A stretch of 64,000 bases of DNA from Notospermus geniculatus (GCA_002633025.1 NMRB01000379.1:294691-358690), one strand, 5' to 3'. Positions 41,712 through 55,065 are shown, numbered from the stretch's first letter. Numbers and translations: made by a program. Notes: generated by a model not told the origin, from the sequence alone.

Positions 41712-43737
41712 GTCTCCCACCATTTTGAATTGACAAGATCGACACCCCATTTTTTCACGAGTCGTTGCGGTTAAGATACCCAAAACCATTGATCACGTTC
41801 GACACTGGCCAGGGAATCTCAGGTCATTTACGTCGCACCCCTCCCTCAATACCAATCCCTGAACCAAGTGTGAGAAGGGGAGCGGTTTTGAAGACTCTGG
41901 GTGCGAGAAGGCGACACTGCATGATCAAGACGAAAGATCATCTCGAAATATCAAGGCCGGCGGTCACTTTGCCTTCCGACTAGCTTCACTCATGGAGCCT
42001 ACATGTACCGGTACTCCGAAGGTGAAGCGATAAAAACCGGATTGTTGATGACGAAAGATAGGAGTTTCGTTGATGTCGTTGAATTGTGCCGAAAGGGTCC
42101 CATGGCGAGTAGAGACGGAGTTCATCATCATTGAATCTTTGTCACTGAAGTCTCCAAAGAGATTTCACTTCAACAGGGTAACTTCTTAATTCAGGGCCCC
42201 TGTCTCTGCCACAGACCGTTCGCAAGTAAAAACAAACCACGCGCTATAACAGGAACTGACCTCATCGAGTCGTGTTTTTTCTGGCCAACGCAGATGATTT
42301 GCCCATCAAGAAACTGTAGTATCTACCGGTATGGAATTTGAAAACCACGGAATCGATAAGCTCAGTACGTAGTAGCTGTTGATTCACATTGAAAATCTAT
42401 CTATGCTTAGCCAGCGCAGGTAACGGTGATTACATTTTGAACGACTTCGATTGGTGGCGATCAATCAATTGCTGGTAAACACATGCGGAAATCTTTAGTG
42501 CGATCTTCTCAGCTGTGAGCTTGGTTTCGGTTTTGCTTTTGGCCTGGAGACCTCATCTACAAAGGCTTCGCGGGACCTGGAGGTCGGCAACTACATGTAG
42601 TTGGCTGCTTCCTAATCTTTTCCATGCTGATCGCAGGTAGGCCTACCAAAAGTCGCGGAGATGAATGTGCTTTGAGAACTAGGTCTAAAGCGTTCTTCTC
42701 ATTCGGTGCTCGAGGCATTACTCCCTTATTCAGCAACAATTTCGTTCACTTCCGCCAGTTGGTGTCGTCCATGATGAATATTGCCGTCAAGAATTTTTCG
42801 CATTTTCGTTGCTAATATCATCGGCGTGTCACAGGTTTGTGATAAGCAACCACATTTTGCCCACCTCTGAGGACTTACAAGCCAACTAAGTCACCATATC
42901 GTGAGGCAGCACTAGTGCATAGGCCTACACCTATATCAGCGAATAGTGACTCCGACCTGGCCTTCATCTGTGATGTTGTGTCAGTTTTAGCTTTCGCTTC
43001 TATCAACAGGTTTTATTTTGATGCCGATTCTACTGTTTCTTGGCCACTGCATACACAGGTAAGTCTACCCACATGTATCCCCGCTGCATGCAAAGGTTCA
43101 TTTACCAAAGCAACATGTGCAAGTATGTGTTACGACCGGTAGCTGAAGGTTATAACCTCTCTACATGTAATATCATCTTACGTGGGAAGAGATCCTGCAA
43201 TCCTGTAGCATCCAGAAGCCCATACCAGAATCAAATCACTTCGATTACCGGAAGGCCTACTTGTGTCTTCTTACTTTCTCCTACCTAACTGATGTAGGGG
43301 CCTTCGGAAATACAGACCAATCGACCTATAGATTATCGGATATACCAAACGCATTACTCGCAGTAGTTCTACAGATCGCCATATGTTATTTCCCTTCCGT
43401 TGTCATATGGCTCTCCAGACACTCTTTCTCCTGTTTTTTGGAGTTCAATTGACAATGATATCGCCACCGACGTTTTGAGTACCATAACTACAATTCTCAA
43501 GACATGATAATAGGTTGAATGACAACCCGTTTCAACATGTAGAATCGCTCAATAAGATACTCCACTGCAATAGAATAAGTTCAGTAAGATGCCTTCAGAT
43601 GGCGCGTCATTCGTTTTCATCAAACTCGCCTCGGCAATGCATTTAGTTCCTCAAAGCAACGGTAGAATGAGTGGTGGCGCTGTAGTTCTGTTGGCTCTGT
43701 TATAACAATAAAGTCGGGTTTGAATTCTCTTTGGCTG

Positions 43738-43905
43738 GTAAATCGAGGAGATGGTGCCAAGGCTAAATCAGTCTGGCGCAATGGAAACGTCGGCGCATCA
43801 CCTCTCTGGGTTCGATCCCATTTCGGAGTGGGTACTCATGTGACAGAGAGGGGGACTCTCTCTGACTTTCGCCAAGCAGCCCGGTTTCCTCCTAAAATAC
43901 ATTAA
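43738..43905 (+). repeat. tRNA-derived SINE-like element
   Basis: A box-A-like TCTGGCGCAATGG and a box-B GGGTTCGATCCC lie about 34 bases apart, followed by a body with GGGGGACTCTCTCTGAC and CCCGGTTTCCTCCTAAAATAC. It does not fold into a complete tRNA cloverleaf on inspection, so a SINE head is the better call. Confidence 0.5.
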
Positions 43906-43962
43906 ATTCGCCGAGTGTTGTCTATAGAGCTAAAATGCCGTATTTGGCACGCAACTCACTCG

Positions 43963-44108
43963 GGAGGTTTAGAAATCAAACGGTAAACGTAAACGTTAAC
44001 GACAACGTTATTTTTGTACCGAAAATTCTATATAAAATCTGGTTAATGTGGTATGAAAAATAACGTTGTCGTAAAGTTTATGCTTTATCGTTTGATTTCT
44101 AAACCTCC
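43963..44108. repeat. Palindromic MITE of about 146 bp
   Basis: GGAGGTTTAGAAATCAAACG on the left and CGTTTGATTTCTAAACCTCC on the right are exact complements; inner GACAACGTTATTTTT/AAAAATAACGTTGTC also pair. Confidence 0.8.
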
Positions 44109-46341
44109 GTAATATTTTAAAATCAACGCCAAATGCAGTGTTAAATAATCGAGCCCACTTTTCATTTTAGGAATACGTCATATACACCAACCAGGATTAA
44201 CTTTAACTGGAGTTGTTGTCAATGGTGACCCGATACATTGTCTGATACAATTTAAGCCAATCTCAATGAAAATCTACACCCTCCCCAAAGTGTTTGTAAC
44301 CTTAGCAACGGTCTGAAATAGAGAAAGGCCTTACATCGGGAATAGGCGATTAGCAAACTACTCAGATTCAACTTGTTTTAACCCCGGGACGAAAACCCAC
44401 GCATTAATCAGATGTGTCCTTTTCAAAGACCATCCTTCGTTTGATAGTAAATGTTAAACTGATTTACCTCACGTATGGGCACATCAGGATGGTTAACTTA
44501 CTTGCATGTTGGTTTTTAGCATTGGCGTTTTGTTGTCGAACCGTGCGACGTACGTATTGGTCCTAAAACAAAAAAAAACGTATGACATGGAAAAAACGCG
44601 GAAAGTTGTGATCAAATTTTTCAAAAAGATCATAGCGTTTCTGAAAATACTTGTCATGTAAGGTGGAATGGGGATCCTAGCAACGATAGAGGGCAGCACA
44701 CCGAAAGCCGGTCCTATACAATGGACATCTTTTGTCTAGGAAATTTATCAGGACCGGGATGTCAGTTTCATTTCAATAAGTTTTAACCACTAGTGACACC
44801 TATTAAGGCAGTGAGCTAGGGTCCCCATTTAGACCCAGGCGAACCAAACTGGTGCTCCCAGTATTGCCATCCGGAAACATCTCCCTTAATCATCTCACGT
44901 TGTGCTTTTCTCTTAGCACAAATCTGCCGCCTATGCAAAAGTCTATGACTGTGGTGTTGGTGTCACTATACAATGTTGACTTTACCTTCCAGAAAATGCA
45001 AATGCAGTTGATGCAACTTAAATTCCCACTTCATCTGTGGGAATTTTAAGTTTACTTTCAGCATCGCATCTTCATTTCCTTTCCTCCTCTCTCTCTTTCC
45101 GACAGCTGTTGAAATGTGCGGAAGTGGGATCCGCCCTGGTACTATCTCAGGGCACAGTGATAACGTTGTTGATACTCCAATTAAATCTGCATAACGGATA
45201 TTGCGAATGGCATTTACAGTTCGCAGATTCCGCAGTGTAAATAAATGTACAGCAGACAGGTTTGTAGTTATTAAATCACTTTGTAATCTATCGGGCCGAT
45301 AGAATATTCTTTCACAATGCTCATGATTGGCGACACAGATAACTTCCATCTGTTATTGGGCTTTCATGGTGGAGAGCATCATTAACAATTACGGTGCCGT
45401 TTACGCAGGGCCATCATGCGATTCCAAACCAATTATTCCCCGACTTTTTCTACTCTTCGCGCACACTCTCTCCCTTTCCCTCAGAAATGATCATTCCGTT
45501 AGCAAAGAACGGATGCCTCAGGCTCTGCGTGGGACGTACATTATCTGACAGTGGAACTCGAGTAACTTCGTTGGATCTTTCTCAGTTTCAAATTCGCCGA
45601 CGATAGGAGTTGAGCGTGTTGTGTCGCGGTTGGATATATACCGCTTTGATTGTTCTGTATTTCATGCATTCGGCGTCATAAGTCACCAACCATCCGTGAC
45701 ACCTGTCTATTTGGCTCATTAGTTATTCCGCTATACCGTTGGGAAATTCACCCTTTGTTTTCCACGTGTTATCAATTTCAAAACGGTTGACTTTGTGCAT
45801 TGTCAATTTCAACACGGTTGACTTTGTGCATTATTCAGTGAAACAGGGTCCAGGATTAAGTTCATGACATTTTATATACATGTACATGTACATCCATCAA
45901 TTAGTGGCCGGATTATGCAAGATGTCAGTATATTTCATGCCATGTACTAAACGACTAAAAGCTTCCTTTTTAAATTAATGAAATGTACATGACCACATGG
46001 GTGTGATTGTAACACGTCAGACGGATGGACTTTCTCCATCCTTGTCCGTGAAATGTACTTCATTGCTTGTCAACTGAAAATGATATGACACCCTGGGTGG
46101 GTTCGCTTATACATGTGCATGTACATTTATTTGAGGATACAGGTAACTTGTACAGTGCAAAGAAAAACGCCAGGCATTTCGTAGTTTTCCAACTCATCTG
46201 TTGTTTCCTTGTGTCTGCAATGAACAGTGCTTTATGAATTATGAGACAGTTATCCCAAACGCATCTCCGAATGCCGATGAATCATAATGCAATAGGGAAC
46301 TACTTCATCTATTAGAATTAACAGTTGTTGAACTTCGAACG

Positions 46342-46420
46342 ATGGCGGAGGTGCACAGTCTGTGTGCGACGAAGAGCAACGGGTGTGTCGAAGAAAGCGA
46401 AAAAGAGGATGAAATTAAAG
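46342..46420 (+). CDS. Candidate alternative first exon a of the K2P channel gene
   Basis: ATG in good context (AACGATGGCGG) opens 26 codons plus one base: MAEVHSLCATKSNG, then an acidic stretch ending EKEDEIK. It closes at a donor AAAG|GTAGGG in phase 1. The shared K2P exon at 56980 needs exactly a phase-1 donor (TT ACG GTC). If joined, the junction reads IK-V-TVEVQEP. Splicing over 10.5 kb is inferred, not seen. Confidence 0.5.
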
Positions 46421-48521
46421 GTAGGGATATAGTTGTTGTTGTTGTTGTTGTCCCTCGTTCACTTTGAACGACAAAGCTGGCCTATTCCTCCATGCTTTGA
46501 TGATGAAAAGGCTCGGAAAGATAGAGGCTTTGAAACTCCGGCGCCTGAGGTTCCAAGTTCGATTACCGGTTGAATGCCTTCTTCAGGTGATTACAGAGGG
46601 CGGATCTCTTTGACGGCGTATATTTTCCCCGTGTCTACCTAAACTCCTCCCGCAGTTTCAAACCGCTACCCACTACGTTAATACCCGCGCTCTAAAACTG
46701 CTTCACTTGATGTGATCCTCAAAGTATCACTGATAGACGGCGTTAGCTGTCCGATTCGGGGACTCCCGCTGGGAATCTCCACAAATATGAATATACATTT
46801 ACATGTAGGCCTACAGTGTTCATTTTGTACACGTATCTTCTCCAATCAGGAAGTGTGTTACGGCGGCGTCGGTTAAACCTGTGATGATGGCTCATGATTG
46901 GATCCTTCGTCAAACAGCGCCGTCTATTGATGATCCTCCACTTTTGGCGCCAATCATGCCAGTGTTTAGTGGGTCTATAAATCAAGGTGGCCAACTAGCT
47001 GAACACTGTGGAGGAGTGGTACCTATTGGCCCTTAGTATTCCGTAGTTTATGGAAGGTGCGCGATCATCTAATGTGGACCCTATGACAAAAACGGGCCAT
47101 TCACACCTGATCTGGGGTAAAAAAAACTCTGCTAACTCCTTTTTCTATTCCAAGTTCTAAAGTGACGCCAACATCGGTATTCGTACCGGTAGAACTTTTT
47201 CCAAATCTACCATATGGTAGTGACTGTTGGCATTCTTTCGCGTTTATTCAATAAGTTCTTCAAGGCTGTCATAGTAACTATTGTTCAACGATGGCACTTT
47301 TTCAAACATTTTGATCTGTCTCTTTCGTCCCGGCTTTCTGCACTCTTCAACCACCCGGCACCCAGTTGCCTATTTTTTCAACTTATTACACGGGAAATGA
47401 ATGCACGATAAAAATATCCATCCTCCAAAACTCTGACGCAGAGCATAAGGAGTATTTGTTATTGAAAGAGACATGACTTACCGTTTCTGGAAATTTAAAA
47501 AAGAGTAAAAATACTCAGCATAAAACATTGCGCGTAGGCTGTGGTGCGGTGACCGCCTACGCCTCCTATCCGATCGGATTCGGAGCGATGTACCCCACGC
47601 CCTTATCCAATATGGGGACTTCTTTCCAAAGCATCGTATGAGATGGTGTATAATTTGGAATAAATCTCTCTCAAATTGGAAATACACTCACCTTTCTGAA
47701 ATAATATTTTGCCAAAAGGCTTGGCGGGGTCCGATAATAAAGCGAGCTGTTTTCAATATAATGTACATTACTTCATACAATCATTTCAGAAGTAAATTCC
47801 CAACGACGTTTTGTACTTTGCAGCAAAACTTACTCGACGGATTTCGACAAAATTTCACAAATAGCCTACATGTTCATGTAATACATTTACTTATCATTTT
47901 GGTGGACGAATTAGGTTTTTTGCCCTCGTTAAAACACAAACTTTGAAATCCGTCCAATAGTTTTTGTTCGAGAGCCAACAAAACGTAGTGGACACTACTT
48001 ACTTTGAAATGCACTGAGAGAAACTGAAGAATGCTTCTCAACATGAAAGCGTTCGCGCGCTATACTCTCAGAGAGCAACCCTTCAAGTGGTATCTCTACG
48101 AATGCTGCAGATATCAGACAAAAGGCATCATTGTCTTCAATTCTCTCTCGAGAGCGATCAGCAACAAACTATCAGTCTTCTCTCAAGAGGAGATTAGTTC
48201 TTATAAGTTAAAGGGGCAGTTTATCAACTGATGCACTGCAGTAAGAACGTTTCGGTTTACTGTGCAATATCATGTACATGTATACGTAGCCTAAACGCTT
48301 TCATTTTCTCTTGGGGCGTTTTGTCTCATGTCAAGAAAAACCCTCACTGTGTACATATGAAGATGGAGGATATGTTTGATATCATTTCCTGCCTGTGAGC
48401 GGTTGCGTGGTTGTTTATAGAGTCGATCCAAACCCGCAGGGTACGTGCTTTTCTTTCGTGCCTTTGCCATCTTGACAAATAGAGATAATGCAGCAATAAA
48501 GAAAGAAGAAATGACATCATA

Positions 48522-48543
48522 ATGTCAGATGAATCTCGTGTGG
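48522..48543 (+). CDS. Candidate alternative first exon b (weak)
   Basis: Seven codons (MSDESRV) plus one base before a donor TGTGG|GTGAGT, phase 1. An ATG-stop pair lies just upstream (ATGACATCATAA). It is very short, so phase agreement could be chance. Confidence 0.2.
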
Positions 48544-50158
48544 GTGAGTTTCTTCAGGCGTTCAAAATGTTTTTATCCACTAGGCCAACCAACGCTACAG
48601 GCCTAGGCCTACTTAAAAAAACAAGAAAATACATTGTACTAGCGCTGTATCCTCGTTGCTCTGTGTTTAAAAATGTTTCGTCGGCATTTGATTTTTTCAG
48701 CCTAGGCCTATACATGTATAATGCGTTCTTTTTTCAAAAATGTGCGATTCCATCAGTTGCCCCACCACATTCCTGCAGATGTTATTTCAGAACTTGCCTA
48801 CTTCGATTCGCAATGGCGCCGAATTTGAGCAACAGTTTCAACTACCTCGTGCCATCTCAGAAAACACCGAATGCCTCGGAATCCATGGAATGGAATCCAT
48901 ATCATTCATACAGCGTTTGTCCGGCGTCCGGATGTCGGACAACGCGGTCTAAAAATATATCCTTGCTCATGGCGTCATCTTCGCCGAATACTATTCGCCA
49001 GCAGCGATTCTACCGATCAGGTGTAGCAGCAGATTAAAACTTACTAACACTTACTTTCGCAACGTCTCTGTATCAGCTACAATTCAGGTCATCGTTGCGA
49101 CTACAGCGCCGCCCAACGTTTTCTCAGCTATGAATCGAGATCACAGTGCAACAGCCCCAATGTTGCTGTCGTTCCTAATCCATGCGCGGGGGTGGAGCCG
49201 TACGTGTAAAAACCCTTTCTTCCGTAATTTAGACGGTTAAAAATATTCTTATTGTGAGTCAGCCCGTTAATATGTTGTTCGTCTGATTCAGTTTCTTTTG
49301 TTCCCTGAAAGACATAGCTGGGGGTAAAGAAAAAAATGTCCAATGCATTTCAGCCTAGTTTTCAATTCTGTTATCTTTTTATAGACAATGACTGATGAGT
49401 GATATCGTTAATCCTTTGGGCTATTACAAGAAAGGCTTTTAGTAACATCTAGCTAGCGCATCTTCTGTTACTTTTTCTACACAAATGTACAATCCCATGG
49501 AAAGTCAGTTGATAGGACTGGAATGGAATGTAAATCTAGGTCGTTATCGGTCAAATATTCATGAGCCGACGTGAAGCACCGCTAAGAATTCCATGTAGTC
49601 TCAGGAGCTCGTACCATGATAGTTCAGCTGCGAGTCCCTCATCAAATATTCTGGTTCCGAATCTTCCGTTGTTTATTTAGTCATCGCCTATACTGTGTCT
49701 ACAGACGGGTACACATGGAAATAAAAAGCCGGTAAATCAAACGTTATTCCGGTTCCTCTCGTCTGCGGCCTATCAGTTATGTTGATTTGTTTGTCCTTTG
49801 AGTATTAGTTGAAGTGGAGCTACCATCTGCCACCTCTTGGCTGATTTCCACCATTAGCCTAGTCTTCCTTGGCAGTACTCACCATCATCTCAAAACAAGG
49901 TCATTCACCTTTTCCCAGGGAGCAACAACCGAGTGAAATAACCTGAGTCTCGGAATGAGTACTTTTCCATTGTCACATCATGCCCTGGCAAACCTGAACA
50001 ATTGAAAAGCTGTGACTCAACCTGAGTTCAAGATAATCTTGGTTGGTGCATGCGGCACCGAGTGTTCGAGTGTATCGAGTGTTTCCACTATATCCAAACG
50101 TGAAATTTCAGAGAAGGTAACAAATATTCCACGATCAGCTACGAATGGCCAATCGTGA

Positions 50159-50252
50159 CGAATGAAATGGTCCATGGACCATGAACATACCTCTCCCTGT
50201 CGTTACACTATCATGTCCAAAGGGGTGAGCACATGGTCCATGGACCATTTCA
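50159..50252. repeat. Paired palindromes ATGGTCCATGGACCAT
   Basis: The self-complementary word ATGGTCCATGGACCAT occurs twice about 70 bases apart, and the outer bases GAATGAA/TTCATTC extend the pairing. Confidence 0.65.
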
Positions 50253-50444
50253 TTCTACATCGCTAGTGGGAACGTAGCGTTAACACTGGGAATGGAACTT
50301 TCTCGCTGTAGTCACTCTTCACGTGTTGCCTCATGCCAAGTGTACATGGATAGTCATAATATCGGCTATAAAGAGACCAATCTACTCGCATCTTTCTTCC
50401 ACTTTATTTACTAATGGGCTGATTCAGGCGAATTGCCCATCACG

Positions 50445-50526
50445 ATGAAGATCAACGGTCATCCTAGGCGTGCACCAGACCGTCACTCGTGCAAGATGGT
50501 AATAATACCATGTGGGATTGATGCAG
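50445..50526 (+). CDS. Candidate alternative first exon c of the K2P channel gene
   Basis: ATG at 50445 (CACGATGAAG) opens 27 codons plus one base (MKINGHPRRAPDRHSCKMV, then IIPCGIDA) and ends at a strong donor GATGCAG|GTAAAC in phase 1. Basic and cysteine-bearing, unlike candidates a and e. Lies 52 bases before a 1.47-kb foldback element. Confidence 0.4.
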
Positions 50527-50578
50527 GTAAACCAAATGTCTAATGCAAGCCTAGATTTTGACGACTGATCAAAATGTA

Positions 50579-52045
50579 TGGGCGGTTAAACCCGCATTTT
50601 TAAGACGTTGGCAAAACAAGACGTTGAGACACTTTTCAAAGACAGAGAGTTCAAAAATAAGACATTGAGTGGCACCTTTCAAAGACGTTCACACGTTTCA
50701 AAGACGTAGTTCAAAAATAAGACGTTGGGTGGCGCTTTAAAGACCTCGCATTTCAAAGACGTTCATACTTTTCAAGGACATAACGGTAGTTCAAAAATAA
50801 GACATTGAGTGGCACCTTTCAAAGACGTTCACACGTTTCAAAGACGTAGTTCAAAAATAAGACGTTGGGTGGCGCCTTTTAAAGAAGTCGTATTTTAAGG
50901 CCATGTAAATGAAATAGTTGGTTAACATCCTTCCACTCTCAATTATTGACGAGGGTGGGAGTGTTTTTTTTAAATGTTTTATTGAGTTTGAGGATGCATG
51001 TTACCATGGTAACCATCGTGATGAGGCCGAATTTGATTGGATGTTGGTGCGTGGTGATGTCCCGTCATTTTAAAAAATTCCAAATCCGAAATCCAAAATC
51101 CGAAAACTTTGACCCTCTCCGATCTTAACCAAAACCTAAACTTAAGGTATACATGGGTCAAGGATGCCAAGAAGTGGGTCCCAGAATCATACGACTTACC
51201 GTTGTAGAGATATTAAAGAATTAAGATTCTATTTTTTTTTTTTTGACCTACTTAAAAAATTTTTTCGTGTAACATGATCAGTGGTGTACACAAGCTCAGA
51301 ATATGCGTCCGTCCGAAAATAGATATTCCGTCCGATAATTGGAATCTATTGTGAAAAGTAACTGCTTGGACTTCCTAGCGGTCCCTTCCTTCCTGCGGGG
51401 GCGCCACCGTCTACATTTCTTCTTGTAAGTGATCCTTCCTTTCTGCACCCTGCACCTAGGGGTCCTCAACGCCCGCTCTCTTGGCAAGCACGCACTTTTT
51501 ATCTTCATTCGTGCTAGGCATGATGGAACATCACCACGCACCAACATCCAATCAAATTTCGGCCTCATCAAGATGGTTACCATGGTAACTTGCATCCTCA
51601 AACTCAATAAAACATTTTTAAAAAACACTCCCACCCTCGTCAATAATTGAGATTGGAAAGATGTTAACCAACTATTTCATTTACATGGCCTTAAAACACG
51701 GGAGACATGTAATTTTATATGGACTTGCGCGAGACTGAGGTTGTAATGAGCGCCACAAACGTCTTATTTTTGAACTACGTCTTTGAAAAGTGTGAACGTC
51801 TTTGAAAGGCGCCACTCAATGTCTTATTTTTGTACTACCGTTATGTCTTTGAACAGTATGAGCGTCTTTGAATTGCGAGGTCTTTAAAGCGCCACCCAAC
51901 GTCTTATTTTTGAACTACGTCTTTGAAACGTGTGGACGTCTTTGAAAGGTGCCACTCAATGTCTTATTTTTGAACTCTATGTCTTTGAAAAGTGTCTCAA
52001 CGTCTTGTTTTGCCAACGTCTTAAAAATGCGGGTTTAACCGCCCA
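50579..52045. mobile_element. Large foldback element, 1.47 kb, with TA duplication and internal tandem motifs
   Basis: Ends TGGGCGGTTAAACCCGC and GCGGGTTTAACCGCCCA, flanked by TA (50577-50578 and 52046-52047). The arms of roughly 500 bp pair for most of their length (for example CTCAATTATTGACGAGGGTG and CACCCTCGTCAATAATTGAG). Each arm carries tandem variants of TTCAAAAATAAGACGTTG and TTTCAAAGACGT. The central 340 bases are not mirrored and encode no recognised transposase. A non-autonomous element, possibly Tc1/mariner-mobilised from the TA signature. Confidence 0.85.
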
Positions 52046-52400
52046 TAAAAATGACCAGTTAGATTCATCGATATATAGGCCTACGTCGTACGAATGAACA
52101 TGTACTTGATGATTTTTAAACCATAAGAGAAAGAATTGCACTTTCACGGCTGATCTGATGATTGTAGAGAGTATAAACAGTGATCGTGGAATCGTCTAAC
52201 CATCAAAACTTACGTGAACTTGACGACAGGCGGTTGTCGAGGCTTACCCGACGTGCAATATCTGCGGGTCATTGGTAAAATTTGCACAAACTTTACGTAA
52301 TCATAACGAGTGGTCTGAGTCTGAATATTGCTGAATGACCTATTAGGTGAAGAAATGCAGAATATCACTGTATAAAGTAAAAAAAGAACAAATAAGATAG

Positions 52401-52485
52401 ATGTGTTGGTTGCGTGGTTTCATTTTCTCCACTCTAGTCCACACCTTTTGCTACATCATTACTCGATTGCTGATAACAAAACGAG
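52401..52485 (+). CDS. Candidate alternative first exon d (weak)
   Basis: Twenty-eight codons plus one base (MCWLRGFIFSTLVHTFCYII, then TRLLITKR) ending at ACGAG|GTAATG, phase 1. Strongly hydrophobic, which would add an extra membrane segment or signal sequence in front of the channel. The start context is poor. Confidence 0.25.
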
Positions 52486-54079
52486 GTAATGCATTTTATG
52501 ATAATGATTGTGATCAGTGGGTGGAACATGCACGATCAGGCAACCGAAACATCCATTGCTTTCAAAGTACAGCAGTATATCCATAGTCAAGTCCAGGTTT
52601 TTGAGGCGTTGATCGTTGGCTCTTCGTCGTTTTTTTGGACTGGGCCTACAGGGCATGATCACGGAGTACACTGAGTTTTCAATTTGAATTTTAGAACGAT
52701 AAAGTTAGGTCATAAAGCATCAGGTCCTCACTGGAAATTGAACATGAAACCGTCGGTTCAGTTTTGGAGGATTTTTCGATATCGTAGTGGGTAATTTTGT
52801 TTTCGGTGACATCAATTTTAAATTACGTGTCGTATGAAAAGAAAATGTGTATTGATTTGTGTGGACCTCAGACTGATGACTGTTTCCTCGGCAACGTCAT
52901 ATCGACGTCGAAAATGTTCTTTCGATAACAATTAGATGTTTTATTCTGGAGTTTTAATCGCCATAGCCACAACTCTTTCATGCATGATCTGTGACCATCC
53001 GCCTTGGCGTAAACAGTACCAAACATTATGGTGCAGTGACTGAAGCAAGTGTACATGTAAGTTGTAGCCTAAAGGAGTATAAGGTGAAAACAGCGAAGAG
53101 AAGCTGCAAATCCACGAAGACTTCGATCGATATGGCGTTCATATAAAGTCTCCTTCAATTTACCATTGCCATTAAACCAGAGTCCGATTTTTTCCTCGAG
53201 TTTGATTGACTGCTCCTTCCGAACGACATAAGCCCCAACAGATGGACTCTTCAACTCCGTATATCATACGTTATAAGTGGAGCTAACTGTTAGTGTTGCT
53301 CACTTCAAACTCTGGAGTGTACCTGCTGGTTCGTGTAGCTGAGATGAATTCTCCTTGCAGTGACACTTGCCGGTGGATTTTAACGTACCGACTTTGGCAA
53401 TGGCGTCAACTTTTGCTAGATGTTTGTGGCATGTACCTGAATCAAACTTTGGAGCATGGACACAAAATCAAAATGTTTGGGACTTCAATGAAGTTTCTCA
53501 TTCATGCAATGACATAGATTGCATCCTGACAGGATAATCTCATTTATTTGTCGACAAAAAGTGGTGAAATCGACGGTGCTCGATAAATTCTACAGCATTC
53601 TGCACCAAAAGTACTCTTAAACGTCAAATTGCAGTTGTTGGTCGTGCAGTAAATCCGAACAACAATGATGTTGGTAAGCAGTTAAAATTCGTATCCTGAG
53701 GTAGCAATCAGCAATTATACTTGTTTTCTCCCGGTAAAACTGCGTCGAGTAGTTTTCAAAACACGCTACTGGAATTTAATTGAAATGAGAAACAAGTTGT
53801 GAAATCGTTTGCCGAGGTGAGTGGTTTCTTTTTTTATTTACGCCTCGGTCGCTCGACAGGCAATTAGCAACAAGCAAACTCGCGAAGTGTGACTGGGACG
53901 TATGACTGTGATCTCTCAATGCACAAAGGATATTTGGGAACCACAGAAGGCGAACGACGACAGAGTTTACAGAGAGGCAATTAAGCAAGGTTCGAAAGCA
54001 GAGGAACATCGAGCGTGCACCGGTTTTTTCTCTCGGAACACTGCCATGTAATTCGTTGCTTAATAACTTTGTGGATCAA

Positions 54080-54158
54080 ATGACGTCGGTCCATCCCTTG
54101 GATATTGATCATGTTGATAGAGTCAAGGAAATCACACCGGCGAAAGATGCCGTTAAAG
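54080..54158 (+). CDS. Candidate alternative first exon e of the K2P channel gene
   Basis: ATG at 54080 (TCAAATGACG) opens 26 codons plus one base: MTSVHPLDIDHVDRVKEITP and AKDAVK. Donor AAAG|GTATGA is in phase 1. The protein-like composition and the smooth junction (AVK-V-TVEVQEPAKEST) make this one of the best candidates. The nearest downstream feature is a SINE-like element in the following intron. Confidence 0.5.
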
Positions 54159-54234
54159 GTATGATCAAACAGTTATGATGGTTCATAGCATTATTTTACT
54201 TGTTTTTTTCTGAGGTGGGGAGTAGTTTGCCCAC

Positions 54235-54450
54235 TGTTTTCCTCGCCTTTGGGGCACACCACTAACCGAACATGCAGCAATCCCGGGTTCGAATCCAGTC
54301 TGGGGCACATGGGATTAATCATCCCTGGCTCTTCAGTCTGTCCTCGGAGTCCGTCAGACGAGAGCCGTGGTGCCTTGTACCTTTTGCCTTTGCAAAGGCA
54401 AGGAAAAGGCCCCATCCCAAGTGAGGAATAACTTTACCCCTAGGCCATTT
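54235..54450. repeat. tRNA-derived SINE-like element
   Basis: Contains the box-B sequence CCCGGGTTCGAATCCAG preceded by CACTAACCGAACATGCAGC and followed by a body with GTCCTCGGAGTCCGTCAGACG and CTTTGCAAAGGCAAGGAAAAG. Located in the presumed intron after candidate first exon e. Confidence 0.45.
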
Positions 54451-54933
54451 ACGGGCACACCGCTCCCTACGATAGTAGTGCAAGGGAAATAGGACTTGCC
54501 TCGATCCGGAGTGTCTGAGGCGGGTTTCAGGGTGCTCACCCACGCTGCTTTACCTGCAAAAGCGGCGATTTTACGCAAGGGAATTGACACTAATATATTT
54601 GAGTAGTAAAATCTTTGTTTATGGACACTGCCGTTTAACTGAACAAACGGAGTTTGTGTTCTTAGGAGTTAAAAAGAATCAATTACAAGCAAAACTGAAA
54701 ATCTATGCAATCATGAAGAGTCGCCATTTTCATTGTAATAAAACACTTGGAATGTTGACGCACTGAAGTCGTTTCTCATCTGTAATTCAATTAAATGCCG
54801 TTACGCTGAACAACATAACAACGAATATTCGTTAATTGAAAAACCGTTGTGAGTTTACGCGCTCGAAATACGACTTGCTGCAGCGCGGGACAGCGATTCT
54901 GGAAGTACCCATACCAGGCATAGAGGAGGTTCT

Positions 54934-55065
54934 GAAAGTTAGCTCCTTTTTCCTTATTCGCATGTGAAGTTACCTACTTTTTCCTTTTTCCTTGTTCGAA
55001 TTTGAAGTTAGCTACTGTCTCCTTTTTCCTTATTCGAATGTGAAGTTACCTACTTTTTCCTTTTT
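54934..55065 (+). repeat. Short tandem repeat, CTACTTTTTCC / TTCGAATGTGAAGTTA units
   Basis: Three to four imperfect units of roughly 38-50 bases: GAAGTTAGCTAC or GAAGTTACCTAC followed by TTTTTCCTTTTTCCTTATTCG. Confidence 0.7.

Larger units (their letters stand above)
41712..46341. other. Gene-poor stretch before the K2P first exons
   Basis: Holds the SINE-like and palindromic elements listed separately and a short AAATTCCCAC/GTGGGAATTT palindrome (45024-45050). No conserved coding sequence recognised. One weak candidate first exon (45317-45368) is described among the findings. Confidence 0.5.
46421..50444 (+). other. K2P 5' intronic/intergenic stretch with one SINE-like head
   Basis: Between candidate first exons a and c. 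A box-B-like AAGTTCGATTACC with an upstream CTCCGGCGCCTGAGG (about 46540-46580) suggests a tRNA-derived repeat. A 171-codon frame (48522-49037) and short frames at 47.6 and 48.0 kb show no recognisable domain. Confidence 0.4.

Noticed and set aside
43741-43830. Possible tRNA gene from box-A and box-B like sequences
   Set aside because: No convincing acceptor stem or anticodon arm can be paired; the downstream body fits a tRNA-derived SINE.
53640-53675. Strong donor GATGTTG|GTAAGC as another K2P first exon
   Set aside because: The frame that fits phase 1 is open but has no ATG; it could only be a non-coding leader exon, so it was not listed.
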